From assembly GCA_010094025.1 (NCBI GenBank), contig ML991853.1, positions 1-64,000 of the forward strand: a stretch of 64,000 bases of DNA, read 5' to 3'. The position numbers and the translations under genes are program-made. The notes under the pieces are model-generated. The model searched no databases. It had not been told where the DNA came from and saw nothing but the letters and a program-made list of their open reading frames with translations. Origin of the DNA: Viridothelium virens. Taxonomy: Eukaryota; Ascomycota; Dothideomycetes; Trypetheliales; Trypetheliaceae. Below, one piece after another: positions 20,517 through 32,361 of the stretch (position 1 is its first letter; the number at the start of each line of letters is the position of its first letter).

Positions 20517-22405
20517 CTACCACAACCACATGCCCAGCATGCTTCCTAGGAGCACAAGCAATGAGTTCACAACAGTCACACGAGCAGCATCGAGATTTGC
20601 CGGCGCCGCGGCTCCCGTATATGGCAAAATCGTCGCAGTCGCGTTCCTGAGTCCTGTCGCGGTGGCGTTTGGCGAGCCGATGGTAAAATTCCCCGGAGCA
20701 AAAACCGACACCGCGACAGCAACGCTCGATGGAGTGAACGCAAATGTTGCCGTGGAACCGTTGTATAGCAGACTCGGCGAGACAGAGAGCAGGGGTGCAG
20801 CTGAGGTAACAACGGAGGCCGCCGTGAGGGCAGCAGCACTAGCGGGCAGAGTAATAGAAGAGGAAATGGTAGTTGAGGCACTGATGGGTATTGTGCTTGA
20901 TCCTCCAGGAGCTGGTACGACGGACAGTGCACTCTCTGTCGACGTTGAGCTGAGCACCACAACCGAAGATGACGGCGAAGTGACCGGCGGGCCTGGTCTT
21001 GAAATGGTACTGAATACCACGGGAATTGGACCACCAACAAGTAGCGTCTGACTGCTCGTCTGTGTTGAAATTATAGAAGAAATCGAGCTTGATGTCGACG
21101 AAGGTGTAGATGCAGCTGACGTAGTTCCAGATACAGAAGTGCTTGAGCTGATACTTGAGGGCGACGTTGGAGTGGTAAGAGCCAGTGAGGAATTCCCAGG
21201 ACCCACTGCTGTTGTAACTTCGCTCTCGCGTGGGACTACTGCGGTAGATAAGGTTGAGTCGACAGCAGTAGTTGTCGCCGTGAAAACGATTGCTGTGCCC
21301 GAATTGGTCGCGCCCTGCTGCGGCACCTGACGATTGTGCAGAGGAACAGCCCGCGGACGAAGGAGATTACAATTTGGCGCGATTGGGCAAACATTGTCCG
21401 ACAGAGCTGCTACCTGCGGGAAGAATTGTGCCAAGTAAGTTTGTCCCTCCCCAATCCTGACATTGGGCTGGTAAACAGGTGTCCAAAAGTTGCCATAAGG
21501 ATCTTCGTCCAAACCAAGATAACCATTGTCAGATACAACAGGCTGCACTGACGTGACAGTAGCCGCATTCGGTAACGTCTCCACATCGAAGCCATTATGT
21601 ACCAAACAAGTAGGAGTGCCCTGGACGGATGTTGGCACCGTACCGGACCATGATATCGTATCTGGGAAGATTGACACTACTGTCCCAAAGGTTCTAGTGT
21701 CGGTCAGTTATGTGAACCCAAGCGCATTTTCACAGATGGGGAGAGAATACTAACGCTGTTACGGTCGTCACACTACCGCCATTCGTCTGCACATAGGTGG
21801 CGGTCTTCGAGGTTTGCTGAGGGCCATTTGGAGCGGTCATAACGGTATAACCACCGACATAGGTAGCTTCCACTCCATTAGCTGTAGTCGTGGTGAAGTC
21901 TGCTACATCGGTATTGTATTGGATGACCGTCCGCGTGGCATCAAGTTCCTTGTTATAAATCTCGATCACAGTAGCTGCTGTGATTCTGGTCGCAAAAGAT
22001 ACTTGACTCCAAGAGATTTGTTGTTGCGTCAATTGCTGACATGGCTGCAGGCAATTAGCTTGGCACGCCGGTGCCCGAATTGGATGTTTTGCTCCTATTC
22101 CCGAGGCTAGGACCTGAGCTAAAGAATCATGTCAGCAAGACGTGCCTGACTGGGACAAATTATTTTCAAGTAACCCCAAATCAATCTTGAAATATAGAAG
22201 AGTATTATTATGTGAGCTAGAATAGAAGAATTGCGGCCTTCACCGGTGTTTGCCGGCGAAATGGAGAATTTATTATGTGTTACACTGCAGCGCGTGGACC
22301 GAGAAAGCAGGGTAGAGTAAAGGTACCTCAAGTAAACTTACTTTGCTGCGCGACAAAGCCACCGACAGCAGTGGCGAAGGCGCATAGAAGTGTCGATGTC
22401 CGCAT
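20517..22405 (-). CDS. Secreted GPI-anchored Ser/Thr-rich cell-surface protein
   Basis: Exons 22342-22405, 21755-22118 and 20517-21693; 534 aa. Exon 1 encodes a signal peptide (MRTSTLLCAFATAVGGFVAQ). A Cys-containing stretch follows (CQANCLQPC). The middle is rich in Thr and Val and reads ATYVGGYTV. From about residue 280 on, Ser/Thr/Pro/Ala repeats suit heavy O-glycosylation. The C-terminus is a classical GPI signal: small residues (PANLDAARVTV) followed by a hydrophobic tail VVNSLLVLLGSMLGMWLW to the stop. It is expected at the plasma membrane or cell wall. No enzymatic domain was recognised. Intron 1 (223 nt) directly follows the signal peptide. The gene is divergent from the pepsin-like membrane protein gene next door. 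Confidence 0.85.
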
Positions 22406-23456
22406 TTTCACGGCAGTCTAGGAGGCCAGAGTCAGCTCGAGGGAATGAGTGGAATGGCGTTGCACTTCGTCAATGTGCGACGTCCACTGGGACAGGAGCA
22501 ACAAGGCAGCAGGACTGAGGTCCGACATGGTGGTTCCTACGGACGCAAGCTTTCTTATACCTCCCAGAGATTCGATAGTCAAGCCTGTCGGTGCACATTG
22601 CACGTCAATACGCTTCTTGGAAAGAAGCCCGTGGGAACTGATAGCAGCCTCATGGAGAGACCGGCAGCCTGGCTACGTCAGGGTTCTCGTCGGGGACTGG
22701 AAGCCTGCGGATCGTTCCCAATTGGCACAGGTACAAGTGCTACGAATGATTGCTGACCTTCCTTCTCTTTGTTCGCTGAGGTCACTATACCCCAAAGGCT
22801 TCTGTCGATCGGAATCGGGGCAAGCCGTGGAGGGTTTGATCAAGGGCGCAGGATTCGTAGCCAGTATGATGAGATTTTAGTAGCGATTGGTGGTCGTCCT
22901 GGAGGTGACATTGGTTGGGAGCGGCGGGGAGGTCTGATGGGGGGATGGTGTAGCTGTGCCTCGGTGACGAGGTGGCCCAATGGGAGAGGGATGGCGCAGT
23001 CAGCGGCACCGAGTAGCTGCAGAGTAGTAGCAGCCGCTGAGGGCCACCGGCAGAATGCCAATACTACATTCCATCCTCACCCTCAGCGACCCCCAACCAC
23101 AAGCCATCCCATCCCACTGGTGCATCCTGATCCGGCGGTCCTCTGCATGGCCACTCTAGACTCTTCCACGATGCCGGCCTGCAGTCAGCAAGCGGGGTTC
23201 GGTCGGCCACGAGGGTGCACGCTGTGGCCTGATCGTCGATAGCACGAGTTCTGTCGTGCATCAAGAGCTGCTGCCAGCTATCGGGCGAATCTACTCAGCC
23301 TTAGCTACAAGAGCTGGAGCTAAGAAGTATTATGTTCCTGAGCCGTATCGTAAGAGCCTGCCCATCCATTTCAGCTGAGCGCCATGTCGATCAAATATTT
23401 CCTTCACTCAATGAACGACTGAAGATCCATTTTCTGTTCACGGCCATGCTGCCAAG
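22406..23456. promoter_or_regulatory. Divergent intergenic region between two surface-protein genes
   Basis: About 1.05 kb that must serve as promoter for both flanking secretory-pathway genes. Several overlapping frames of 65-157 aa exist on both strands, but they look like chance frames in GC-balanced DNA and carry no known motif. Confidence 0.45.
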
Positions 23457-25843
23457 ATGAAGTTTCTCTCATGCTTTGATTCATTGGTTCTGGTCGCGAT
23501 CGTTTTCTTATCGATAATCGGCGCTGCTTCAAGCCAGGCTGGGGCTCCGCTCAGCGTCCCTCCCACCCAAGACTGGTAAGAGACCGTGCACTCAACAAGC
23601 TGCGCAACTCTAATACTCCTCGAAGGGATGGAATCGATGGACCTTGGTCCACATTCTGGGCACAGGTTGGAACACCACCGCAGGTGGTCAGGCTTCTTCC
23701 AGGAACTTCTGCAGATGCTCTCTGGGTACCACTTCCCGAAGGATGCACTTCTCAAGATCCTCCAGACTGTCTCCAAAGCCGGACGGTTTTCAATCCAAAT
23801 GAGTCTTCGACGTGGCATCAGATAGGTATCTATCATCTCGGACTGAGCCAGGAAAGCTTTTTGGGTTATGATCCAGACACGGATAATGCTAAAGATGCAA
23901 ACGAAACCTTTACCCTTGGCCTGCCCGGCTCTGGGCTACCAACAGTAAACAACTCCATCGTCGAAGGAATCGCAACAAAGGATTTTTATATGGGGTTGAT
24001 TGGACTGAATCCTCAAGCTATCAATCTCTCCAGCATTGCTGATCCACAGCCAAGCCTTCTTCAATCCTTGAGAGATTCCGGCAGCATCCCGAGTCTTTCC
24101 TGGGCATATACAGCTGGGTCTGTAAACCTTGGCAGTGCAGCATATGGAAGCTTGACTCTGGGTGGCTATGACACCAGCCGCTTCCTCGTCAACAATCTCT
24201 CGTTTCCTTTCGTGGCGGATTCATCGAGGGATCTTGTGATTGGAGTTCAATCTATCAAAACGGACGCGCCAAATAATAGTTCGCTGCTAACTGAAGGGAT
24301 CAGTGCATTCATTGACTCGCTCGTGCCGGAGTTCTGGCTGCCCCTGGAGGTCTGCACTGCATTTGAACAGGCCTTCGGATTGACATGGAACGAAACTGAG
24401 TCGCGCTATTTATTGAATGATAGTGCTCACAATGCGCTCGTGGATTTGAACCCGAACGTCACCTTCACATTAGGAGCAGAATCCTCCGGTGGCGATAACG
24501 TCAATATTGTATTCCCGTACACGTCATTTGACTTGACGGCAACTCCTCCGCTCGTGAATAAGAGTTCTTCTTACTTTCCGTTGAAGAGAGCGCAAAACTC
24601 AACACAATATACACTAGGGCGGGCCTTTTTCCAGAACGCCTATGTGATTACCGACTACGAACGATCTAACTTCTCTGTTCATCAAGCTCTCGTTCCATCA
24701 AGTACAAATAAGCAAAACCTTGTGCCCATACTCTCCCCCAACCCTACCGAGCAGCCAAGTCAACCGAGCTTGACGAGTCAAACGAACAAGTCGAATTCAT
24801 CGGGCGTGAGTGGCGGGGCTATTGCAGGCATTGTCATTGGCGTCCTAGCAGTCCTGATAGCTGCTGTTGGAGCGATATTATTCTACCGTCGACAGAAAAA
24901 AAGAAGACGGTCCGAAGCGCAGCCAAAAGAAGAACCATATATTTATCCGAAGGCAGAGCTCGACGGAACCGGAGCAGTAACAAAACAGCCAGACACACCG
25001 CCGCGGGACCAGAAACATGGATTCTATGCACCAGTCACTCCAGAGCTTGATCATGAGACGCCAGGGATGGTGGAGCTTGCTGGTGCAGCTGATTTCTCCA
25101 GTGGGATGGGCTCTCCAGCAGCAGAACTTGAGAGTGATCCAAACTCTCCATATAATGATCCAACGACAACTCAGACTCGCGACATGAGCAGTCAGCAGTT
25201 CGAAAGGCCATCCGAGTATTTCCCCACCCATGCATCGACGTTCGGAAGCCACGAAATGGATGGCTCGGATCTTGGGTTACAAGAGGCGGCTACGGTAGTG
25301 ACAGCACAGCAAAGCAATGATACCGATAGCTTGCGAGACAGACGAATGGATCCCAAAGCAGGAATGTCTCCGGAAATCCGAAACGATCTTGAATCTCTGC
25401 GGGATAAGCAAGTTAGTCCGGACCCTACAAGGACATCACAAATGACAGAATTTGGATCAATAGCGGGCCAGCACCTTGGTTCTGAAGGCGGAGCGACTTC
25501 ACATAGACTACATGACTTGGAATCGCTTCGAAACCGGCAAGTCAGTCCTGGCGTGGCCACTCCTTCCGAGCCAGGAAGCGATCCCGACGATTCACGAGGA
25601 AGACGAACTAGCCCGGGTCTACTCTATTCTCCGGATGCTTCAAGCTTTTACTTCGGTCCATCATCCCAACACCGAGGAGTCAGTCCTTATATCGGCAGTA
25701 CGACAGATACAGGAACCGGTCCGCTAAGCCCTTTACACTTGAGACAGGGTAGTGGTGACGGTACTGTAACTCCAACCACAGGAAGCGAGTCCCCAGGACT
25801 ATCGCGAGACGGTCATGCTACTCAATCTAATCCAGAAACTTGA
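23457..25843 (+). CDS. Membrane-anchored pepsin-fold protein lacking the N-lobe catalytic Asp
   Basis: Exons 23457-23575 and 23626-25843; 778 aa. A signal peptide occupies about residues 1-28. The ectodomain follows an aspartyl-protease layout: FWAQVGTPPQVVRLLPGTSA is where the first DTGS should lie, then the flap region, GLIGLNPQ, YGSLTLGGYD, the second site ISAFIDSLVPEFWLP, and TLGRAFFQNAYVITDYER at the C-terminal end. Thus the first catalytic Asp is absent while an Asp remains in the second motif, so proteolysis is unlikely. There are many N-glycosylation sites. A transmembrane helix spans about 434-460 (GAIAGIVIGVLAVLIAAVGA), followed by RRQKKRRR and a ~310-residue cytoplasmic tail that repeats DLESLR..QVSP-like units. 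The shape suggests a sensor or cell-wall receptor (inference). Confidence 0.85.
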
Positions 25844-26579
25844 AGGTTTGATACCTGGAACCATCAATTAGATTACTTGTGCGAGAAGGCTTCGGAGAAC
25901 CATTCTTTGCTTTCATTTGTTCAGTGGAAAGACTTCCGGTTCGCGTATGTTTGCGTGTGTTTGCGCAGTTCTAACAAGTAAGAGATAGGGAAAATTCTCG
26001 AATAGGGATTTCGGGCGGGACGGTCCTTCGCAGTGTGCTGGAGGTCGGCGATTGCGCTAAAAATGATACCAATCCTTTTCGGCCTGAGAGGCTAATCAAA
26101 TTTTCTCTGAATGTTGTTTGTCAGCGTTTTACATGTGTCCAGTACTTGAGTTTGCTAGCATACCTCTACCGGGTACGGAAAGGTGCATTGGAGCGACGAG
26201 TCCATCTTTAGGGAAATGCATAGATTTTGGTGGGAGGTTCGAAGAGGAGCAAACAAATTATCTTCCAATATTTGACGTTCGCCACTCTCTTAATCATCCT
26301 ATAATCTTGTAAGATCTGACTAACGTGATCCTTTGCTGACTTTGGGGTCATGTCTGTGTTACTCAGGCAACTGCATGCTTAGCAAGAACCATTGAATTAA
26401 TGCCGGCAGAGTGGCGGCCAAGCTGTATCTCAAGAGAACGGGAAAGGGAACACACGGCTCGAACACAAAGAAGCAAGCCATATCCAAATCCTAGCGCTCC
26501 CTAACAATGTATGGTTCGAAGTGTCGGCTGTGAACGGGGGGTTATCCTGAAGTTTGTCTTGGTTACTAGCGGAGCGATG
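25844..26579. other. Gene-free stretch
   Basis: 3' flank of the pepsin-fold gene. Only short frames are present and none is recognisable. Confidence 0.45.
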
Positions 26580-26850
26580 CTAAGTGACTATGAGCATTGA
26601 TCGGAATGGCCCTATTAAAAGCTCTTCCGTATTTGTCACATCATACCTCCTGAGACCATAGTCTTCGAGCTTACGAGCTTTGTCGATTGATGAAATATCG
26701 GCGCCCTCGAACTGCCAGTAGCGAACGTGGCCATTGGATTTTGGTCGAAATGCCTCAAGAGATGACTTAGGAACCTAGCGACACCATTTGCATTAGAATT
26801 GCGCTAATTCCTCGAGATGCATAGATGAGACCTCTGTTTACCTCCAACAT
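26580..26850 (-). CDS. Possible small gene of unknown function
   Basis: A two-exon model (26842-26850 and 26580-26774, 67 aa). MLE joins VPKSSLEAFRPKSNG in phase over a 67-nt GTAAAC...CTAG intron, then reads HVRYWQFEGADISSIDKARK and LEDYGLRRYDVTNTEELLIG. The residue pattern looks like real coding sequence, amphipathic and without low complexity, but I do not recognise a family. It may be a fragment of a decayed longer gene, because another open stretch on the same strand upstream (about 27180-26985, ending EPFIEFFQQYVSGDGQ) also looks protein-like. Confidence 0.35.
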
Positions 26851-28800
26851 TGACGAGTATCGTCGCCTATATCTAGGTAGCGATGTCCATCTTTGAAATG
26901 ATACATAATACATAGAACGAGCATCACACAAGATCACTTAATGAAATTAAAGGACAACTCGTCAAAGTTTTGGTCTTGACTTCACCTGAGGCTTGACTGA
27001 CCATCCCCGGAAACGTACTGCTGAAAGAATTCAATGAATGGCTCAGAAAGATAACACAACAAATGAGATTTCCCATGCAACAAGCTTTGGACACTTGGAA
27101 TTGTACCACGACTTTGGTTGCAAACATCCGCTCCAGCTATATGGTGCAGAATACCGCCCGAAACCCCTATTAAAGCTAAGTGTTATCTATTCCTTCAACG
27201 TTAGGAAGTATATTGTCCTCCATTCCCTCCTTCAGACTCACAACTGGCCCGAGCTTGGGCTTTCGGGCGAAGGCTTAGAGGGTACCCAGTGCCTACCCCT
27301 TTGATCCACTAGATCCCTGATAACAAGAAAGCAAGCGATACCCACAACGTCTATCTCACGAATTTCGAAACAACATCAAACGCAAATGTACACAGATTCA
27401 TAGTACAGAAGGCATTATTGTGGAAGCAATTGAAAATAATTATGGGAGTCGTGAATATATGACATTCTCACTACAGATGACGAATAAGACCTTTAGGGAG
27501 AGAGAGCAATTGTTGGACGCGATTTGAGAGTGTATAATTCACTAAGATGAGCGCAATTCCGAATGGCCAGACTTGCTCATTCGATTCCTAGGTTGGAAAG
27601 AGACCCATTGGTGTGGAGATTGAGAAAGTGGACAGCTGCAAGTATGCTCTCTAGGTCATACTCTAGCTACGGGTTGATATACTTCACTCCCTCTCAAAGT
27701 ACTGATCGAGCGAGCCAAGAAACTTACTTGTTGTCAAAACGAAATCGTGTAGTCACCACTTAGGTTTCTCACTGGACCAGTATTGAATGGGGGGCTAGGG
27801 TCTCCTTCAGGATTCAAAGTTTCTAGTGACGGCCTATAATGTTCTATCTTTATCAAGGATTCATTCGCATCAACACATTAATCTTGAAGCCCCTTACGGG
27901 ACTGCGAAGCCCCTCTTAGCTTTGCTGCGCATCGCCCTCAGCTTGCTGATTGGAATTACAATTCTCCGCGCCATAGCAGACTGCAGTAAGAAGCAGATAT
28001 TGCGATTTTTGAAAGCTTCGGAATTCCATCATCTTGTTGGGTGCTGAGCAGCTCTGTAATGATGCTGCTTTAGATCGAGTTCTAGTAGTCCAACATAATG
28101 CCACAGTCCTTGCAAACAGATTGTACTTCTCGACCATGGTTAGAAGCAAAGTCACAGTTAGTCCCGCCGAGCTCTTCTTTGTCGTTAAAGGGTCTATAGA
28201 GACTGTCAGCATCTAATACATGTAGAATGAACGAGGAGCGTCAGTGAATCTCGCGAGAGCTGGCTCCATTCGCTGGCGGTGAAACGGCACTAGCCTTTTG
28301 CAGATTATAGGTATCTGATCCGGATGGAGACCCGCAGGCTACCTCTGGACAACACGAGAGCCTGTTTTAGCTGCCAGAGATAGAAATGGAGAGGAGTAGC
28401 CACAGGCTAATCATCTGTGGAAACATAAAAGGCGAAACGGCAGAGACACCGAGACTGGTCTTCAAGTTGGATTTGTGGGACTGGCAAAGCAGAAGTCTGC
28501 ATCCCTACAGAAAAGAAATGTGGAGGGACAGCAGCTCTAGAAATTGATTTTGACGATTGCTCCAATCTAACGTGAACAACATTCCTGATGGTAAAGTGAA
28601 GAATAATTAGAGGTGGAGGACATCATCTTTCAATACACAAGTCGACAGCTCAGCTCGTACACGACTCACCAAGTCGATGAACGAGAAGGAGGCTGCCCAA
28701 ATGAGGATGAATACCAAACTCTTCTGCAGTGCCCGCAAATGAACCATCGCACCCATAACGTATTCAGTGTGATGAGGCATTTACGTGTTCCCTCGTTCAT
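26851..28800. other. Gene-poor stretch
   Basis: About 1.9 kb without a gene I can support. Short frames at 27038-27304, 27563-27763 and 27916-28212 lack any known domain, and no tRNA or repeat was found. Confidence 0.45.
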
Positions 28801-30608
28801 TTACTTCAAGAACCCCGCCTCCTTCATCTTGTTTATCTGCTTCTCTCCTCTCGTCGCTATTTGCTCCAGTAATCTTGCTGGGGCATCGATCTTATCCATC
28901 ACAACCTCTACCATCTTCACTCCTTCCTGCTCCTCGAAGCCGGTATCGCCCAGCACCTTCTCTAGCTCCTCTTTCGTACTCACCCGCCGAAAACTCTTCT
29001 CCGCCTGATCGTCTGGCATCCCAAATAGTTGTAACGTATATCTGAAATTGTACGGACTGATGTCGTTATAGCTCTGGTGAGCCCCATGAATCGCCCGCTC
29101 GATAGTGTAGCCCGCATTGTTGATCACCATGATCGTCACTCTCAACCGCCTTGTGATCATGGTGCCCACCTCTGCCATTGTCAGCTGGAAGCTGCCGTCT
29201 CCTGTGATAAGCAACGTCCTTCCCGTCGACTGCCCCGTCTCATGTGCCAATTCCTGCAACGCGGCAGCGCAGCCTAAAGCGGCGGGCGTCGCCCATCCAA
29301 TGCTGCCGTAATAGTTTTGAGTCTGGAAAGAGAATTTAGAAGGGAAGGGGTAGTCAGTGAAGCCGAAGGCGGCGGTACCAGTGTCGGCGAAGAGGAAGTC
29401 GCCGGACCGAAACCATGCGGACAGACGGCTCCAGATCCAAGCTTGAGTTATGTGAGTGGCGGCATTATCGTCAGTGTGGATGCCGTTTGCGAGAGTGTGA
29501 TCTGAGGATGGTGCAGAGATGGTGATGCTAGAGAGAGAAGAAAGAAGGCGTTTGAGGAACGGCTTCATCCAGATGTTGGGAAATGTTCTACCTTTGACCT
29601 GGTGTTTAAGATTAGTGAGGGTCTGAAGGAACAATAGTGGAGAGAACTTACGATTACAGACTGGGGATTTACTTCGATGCTATTCTCTTTCGATAGCTTT
29701 CTTGAGAAGCCCCCTGTATTGGTATCAGAGGGTAAGCTGCCGATCACAAGCACGAGATCACTATGCTCCATGACGTTCTTGGTGCCGGCTGCACCAACAA
29801 CTCCATTGTATACGCCGATCCAATTCGGAAGCGTCTCATCATAGATGCTCTTTCCCATAACGGACGAAGATACGGGAACATTGAGTTTCTGCAGTACAGC
29901 TTGTGCATCAGCTTTAGCATTGTGTCGGTGAGCGAGAACATCTATGAAAGCAGTTGGGCTTTTAGCTTCTTGCAAGGCCTCGATGGTAGCGTCGATAGCT
30001 TCTGCTTCTGCATGTGAATCCGAAGGCATTGACAAGTCAATTTTGGTATCCAACAGACTGGCCGCAACTTGCTCATGGACCATGTCGAGAGGTATGAAGA
30101 TATAAACCGGAAACGACTGCACAAAGCATTCACGGATGACTCGATCAATCTCCCAAGTCGCCTTCTCCAGATCCGTGATCTCCGCCAGCTCGACCGCTGC
30201 GCAACGTGTAGGCTCTGACATCTTAGCATAGACGCGATGATCAGGATCGAATCCAATAGAATGGTGGATCATCATATTGCGTTTCTGCATCGGCCTAGTT
30301 GTTTGCCCGACAACATGTATCAGTTTGACTTGCTCGGCATGAGCGCCAGCAACCCCATTGATCGCACTAAGCTCGCCAACCCCATGAGTTGTGACAAGGC
30401 ACCCTGGAATGCCCTTGGCTCTGCTGTATCCATCCGCAGCATAAGCAGAATTTAGCTCATTGGCATTGCCCATCCATTGGAGGCCAGGAACGTCGTAAAT
30501 GTAGTCGAGAAGCTCGAGTTGGAAGTCTCCCGGCAAGCCCATGATACTACTAATGCCGACTTCGCGAATTCGCTTCCACAGATAGAAGCCAAGAGAAATA
30601 GTGGCCAT
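28801..30608 (-). CDS. Pyruvate decarboxylase family (ThDP-dependent) enzyme
   Basis: Exons 29652-30608 and 28801-29598; 584 aa, slightly longer than typical fungal PDC. The reaction of the family is non-oxidative decarboxylation of 2-oxo acids to aldehydes with ThDP and Mg, in the cytosol. N-terminal MGLPGDFQLELLDYIY and NANELNSAYAADGYSRAKG contain the ThDP-activating Glu. THGVGELSAINGVAGAHAE follows, and IHHSIG is the catalytic His pair. The C-terminal ThDP motif runs GDGSFQLTMAEVGTM...NNAGYT, followed by IERAIHG with the second catalytic Glu. All key residues are present. Whether pyruvate, indolepyruvate or phenylpyruvate is the substrate cannot be told from this. It is co-oriented with the ring-cleavage dioxygenase gene about 610 bp upstream. 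Confidence 0.93.
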
Positions 30609-31217
30609 TGTGAACGAATGCTGGAATTAAATTCTGAGATGTAGCAAAACAGAAAAATAATTAGACTCCAGGCCGAATGCGAGAATGCAAAGAGATATGG
30701 AGCATCAGTCAAACAGGGATGGAGCCAGTAGAACCCGTTCTACTACTCTGCACAACGAACAGGTTCAACCGGCATGAGAGACCTGAAATTCGAATACAGT
30801 TCCCACTCCCAAAACTACGGCGCAGCAGAGTATTATATACCTCCACTCATTAGTAAGTAAGCATAAAGTCAGTCAAGCCGGGTCATCGATAGGCGAGCTA
30901 GGCGCAGGATCGGCTACCATCGGCTTTCCAGATCAACCTTCGGATCTCACCCTTCAAGCGCCGCGTACCGTAGTTTGCAGATAAGAGATCACGGGGGAGT
31001 TGATATCCAGGATTTCGTTTGGTAAGATGGGTATGTGTTGACCAAAGTTGACAGGGAAGCAAGAGGCATTCTACAGTAGTGGGGCAACAAGCACCGGAAG
31101 GAGTACATCATTAGCCAGCTCTACTGAGGGGTAAGGCGATAGAGCAAACAGCTGAAAATTGTTACGCAGTGAAAGACAAGGCTTATAACCCATTCGCAAA
31201 AGGAGCTTATTCGCGGC
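30609..31217. promoter_or_regulatory. Intergenic, promoter of the decarboxylase gene
   Basis: About 600 bp between the dioxygenase stop and the PDC-family start. It contains no credible gene. Confidence 0.45.
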
Positions 31218-32361
31218 CTACGGAGCCGAATCTCCTGCGGTGCTAGTCGCTGTGGCTGCTTCAACACCATTCCTCTTGCTTCCCTCATAGCTCGCCAGCT
31301 TAAAATCGTACGAGAGCTCAAATTGGGCTTTCGGATTACCCTCTAGCGGCGCAAAGTCGACAACCAAGGAGTCTTTCACCGCGAAGACTGCATCGTCGGT
31401 AAGATGAGGGTCTCTTCGATCAAAAATTTGCGTAACAATTGGCTTGTATCCCGGCGCCGTCACCTGCAATCCAATGGTCAGCAATGAAAAGCTTGCATCA
31501 TTTTCGCATATGAGCGGCTTCTTACGATGAAATGGATATGCGCCGGTCTCATTGGATGGCGATCTAAGAGTTTTAGTAACTTCCCTCCCGCCCCGTCGTG
31601 GGGAATTGGGTAGCTTGTCGGTCTCAAGCACACGAATTGATATTTCCCATCCTTCCCTGTAGTAAACCTGCCTCTCAGGTTGTAATCTGGCTGATCCGGA
31701 TCCTGCTGCTCATACAGTCCATTCGGTGCCGTGTGCCACACGTCCAACTCCGCGCCCTCAACCGGAATACCCGTAGTATGGTCCAACACGGTCCCATGCA
31801 TAAGTGTGAAATCTCCATCGTCAATACCAAACACGATTGTCTCTCCCATGTTCCTCTTCGGGGCATGCTTACGCCAGAATGGGCCCAGGACGGCTGACGC
31901 GGTTGCGCCGTCTTTCGCATCGGTCGCAAGCTTGTAGGTGATTTCGTCAACGAGAGATTCTACACCTAAGATATCGAAGAAGAGCTGGCCTTCATTTCGC
32001 CGGTCATCAGACATTCTTCCGGCTTCGTTCAACTAAGATTCAGAAAAGTTTAGTTCGTGTTTTTCATACCAGCCAACTGTAATTTGGAAATGTGCGAACA
32101 TACTAGATCCACGGCTGCCATGAATTCTTCGGTTGTAATCTCGTTCTCTCGACAGAAGTCGTGCATATGCTTGATTAAGCTCGGCATGACCTGCTTCAAC
32201 CGTGGCGATGCTCCTGGACCTGTTGCATTGATGACGGCCTGCGTGAAATTGGGATTGAATCTGTGATCCTCCTTTGTCTGAGCAACCCCATTTGCGGCTC
32301 CATTGGTGATGGTCTGGAAGTCTGGGCCTTCCGCAGGATCTTGAAGCTTGAGAGACTCCAT
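31218..32361 (-). CDS. Intradiol ring-cleavage dioxygenase (catechol/hydroxyquinol 1,2-dioxygenase)
   Basis: A non-heme Fe(III) enzyme that opens catechol-type rings between the hydroxyls, feeding the 3-oxoadipate route. Exons 32104-32361, 31526-32032 and 31218-31463; 336 aa. The N-terminal helical dimerisation domain includes NFTQAVINATGPGASPRLKQ and LIKHMHDFCRENEITTEEF, then LNEAGRMSDDRRNEGQLFFD. The catalytic domain has LGPFWRKHAP, GTVLDHTTGIPVEGAELDVW, GLYEQQDPDQPDYNLRGRF (Tyr ligand), TSYPIPHDG (Tyr ligand) and RPAHIHF (two His ligands). The domain order and N-terminus fit hydroxyquinol 1,2-dioxygenases of fungi best, but catechol cannot be excluded. There is no signal peptide, so it should be cytosolic. 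Confidence 0.92.

Noticed and set aside
22445-23264. Several 65-157 aa frames in the divergent spacer.
   Set aside because: Overlapping on all frames and both strands, typical of chance frames in moderately GC-rich DNA.
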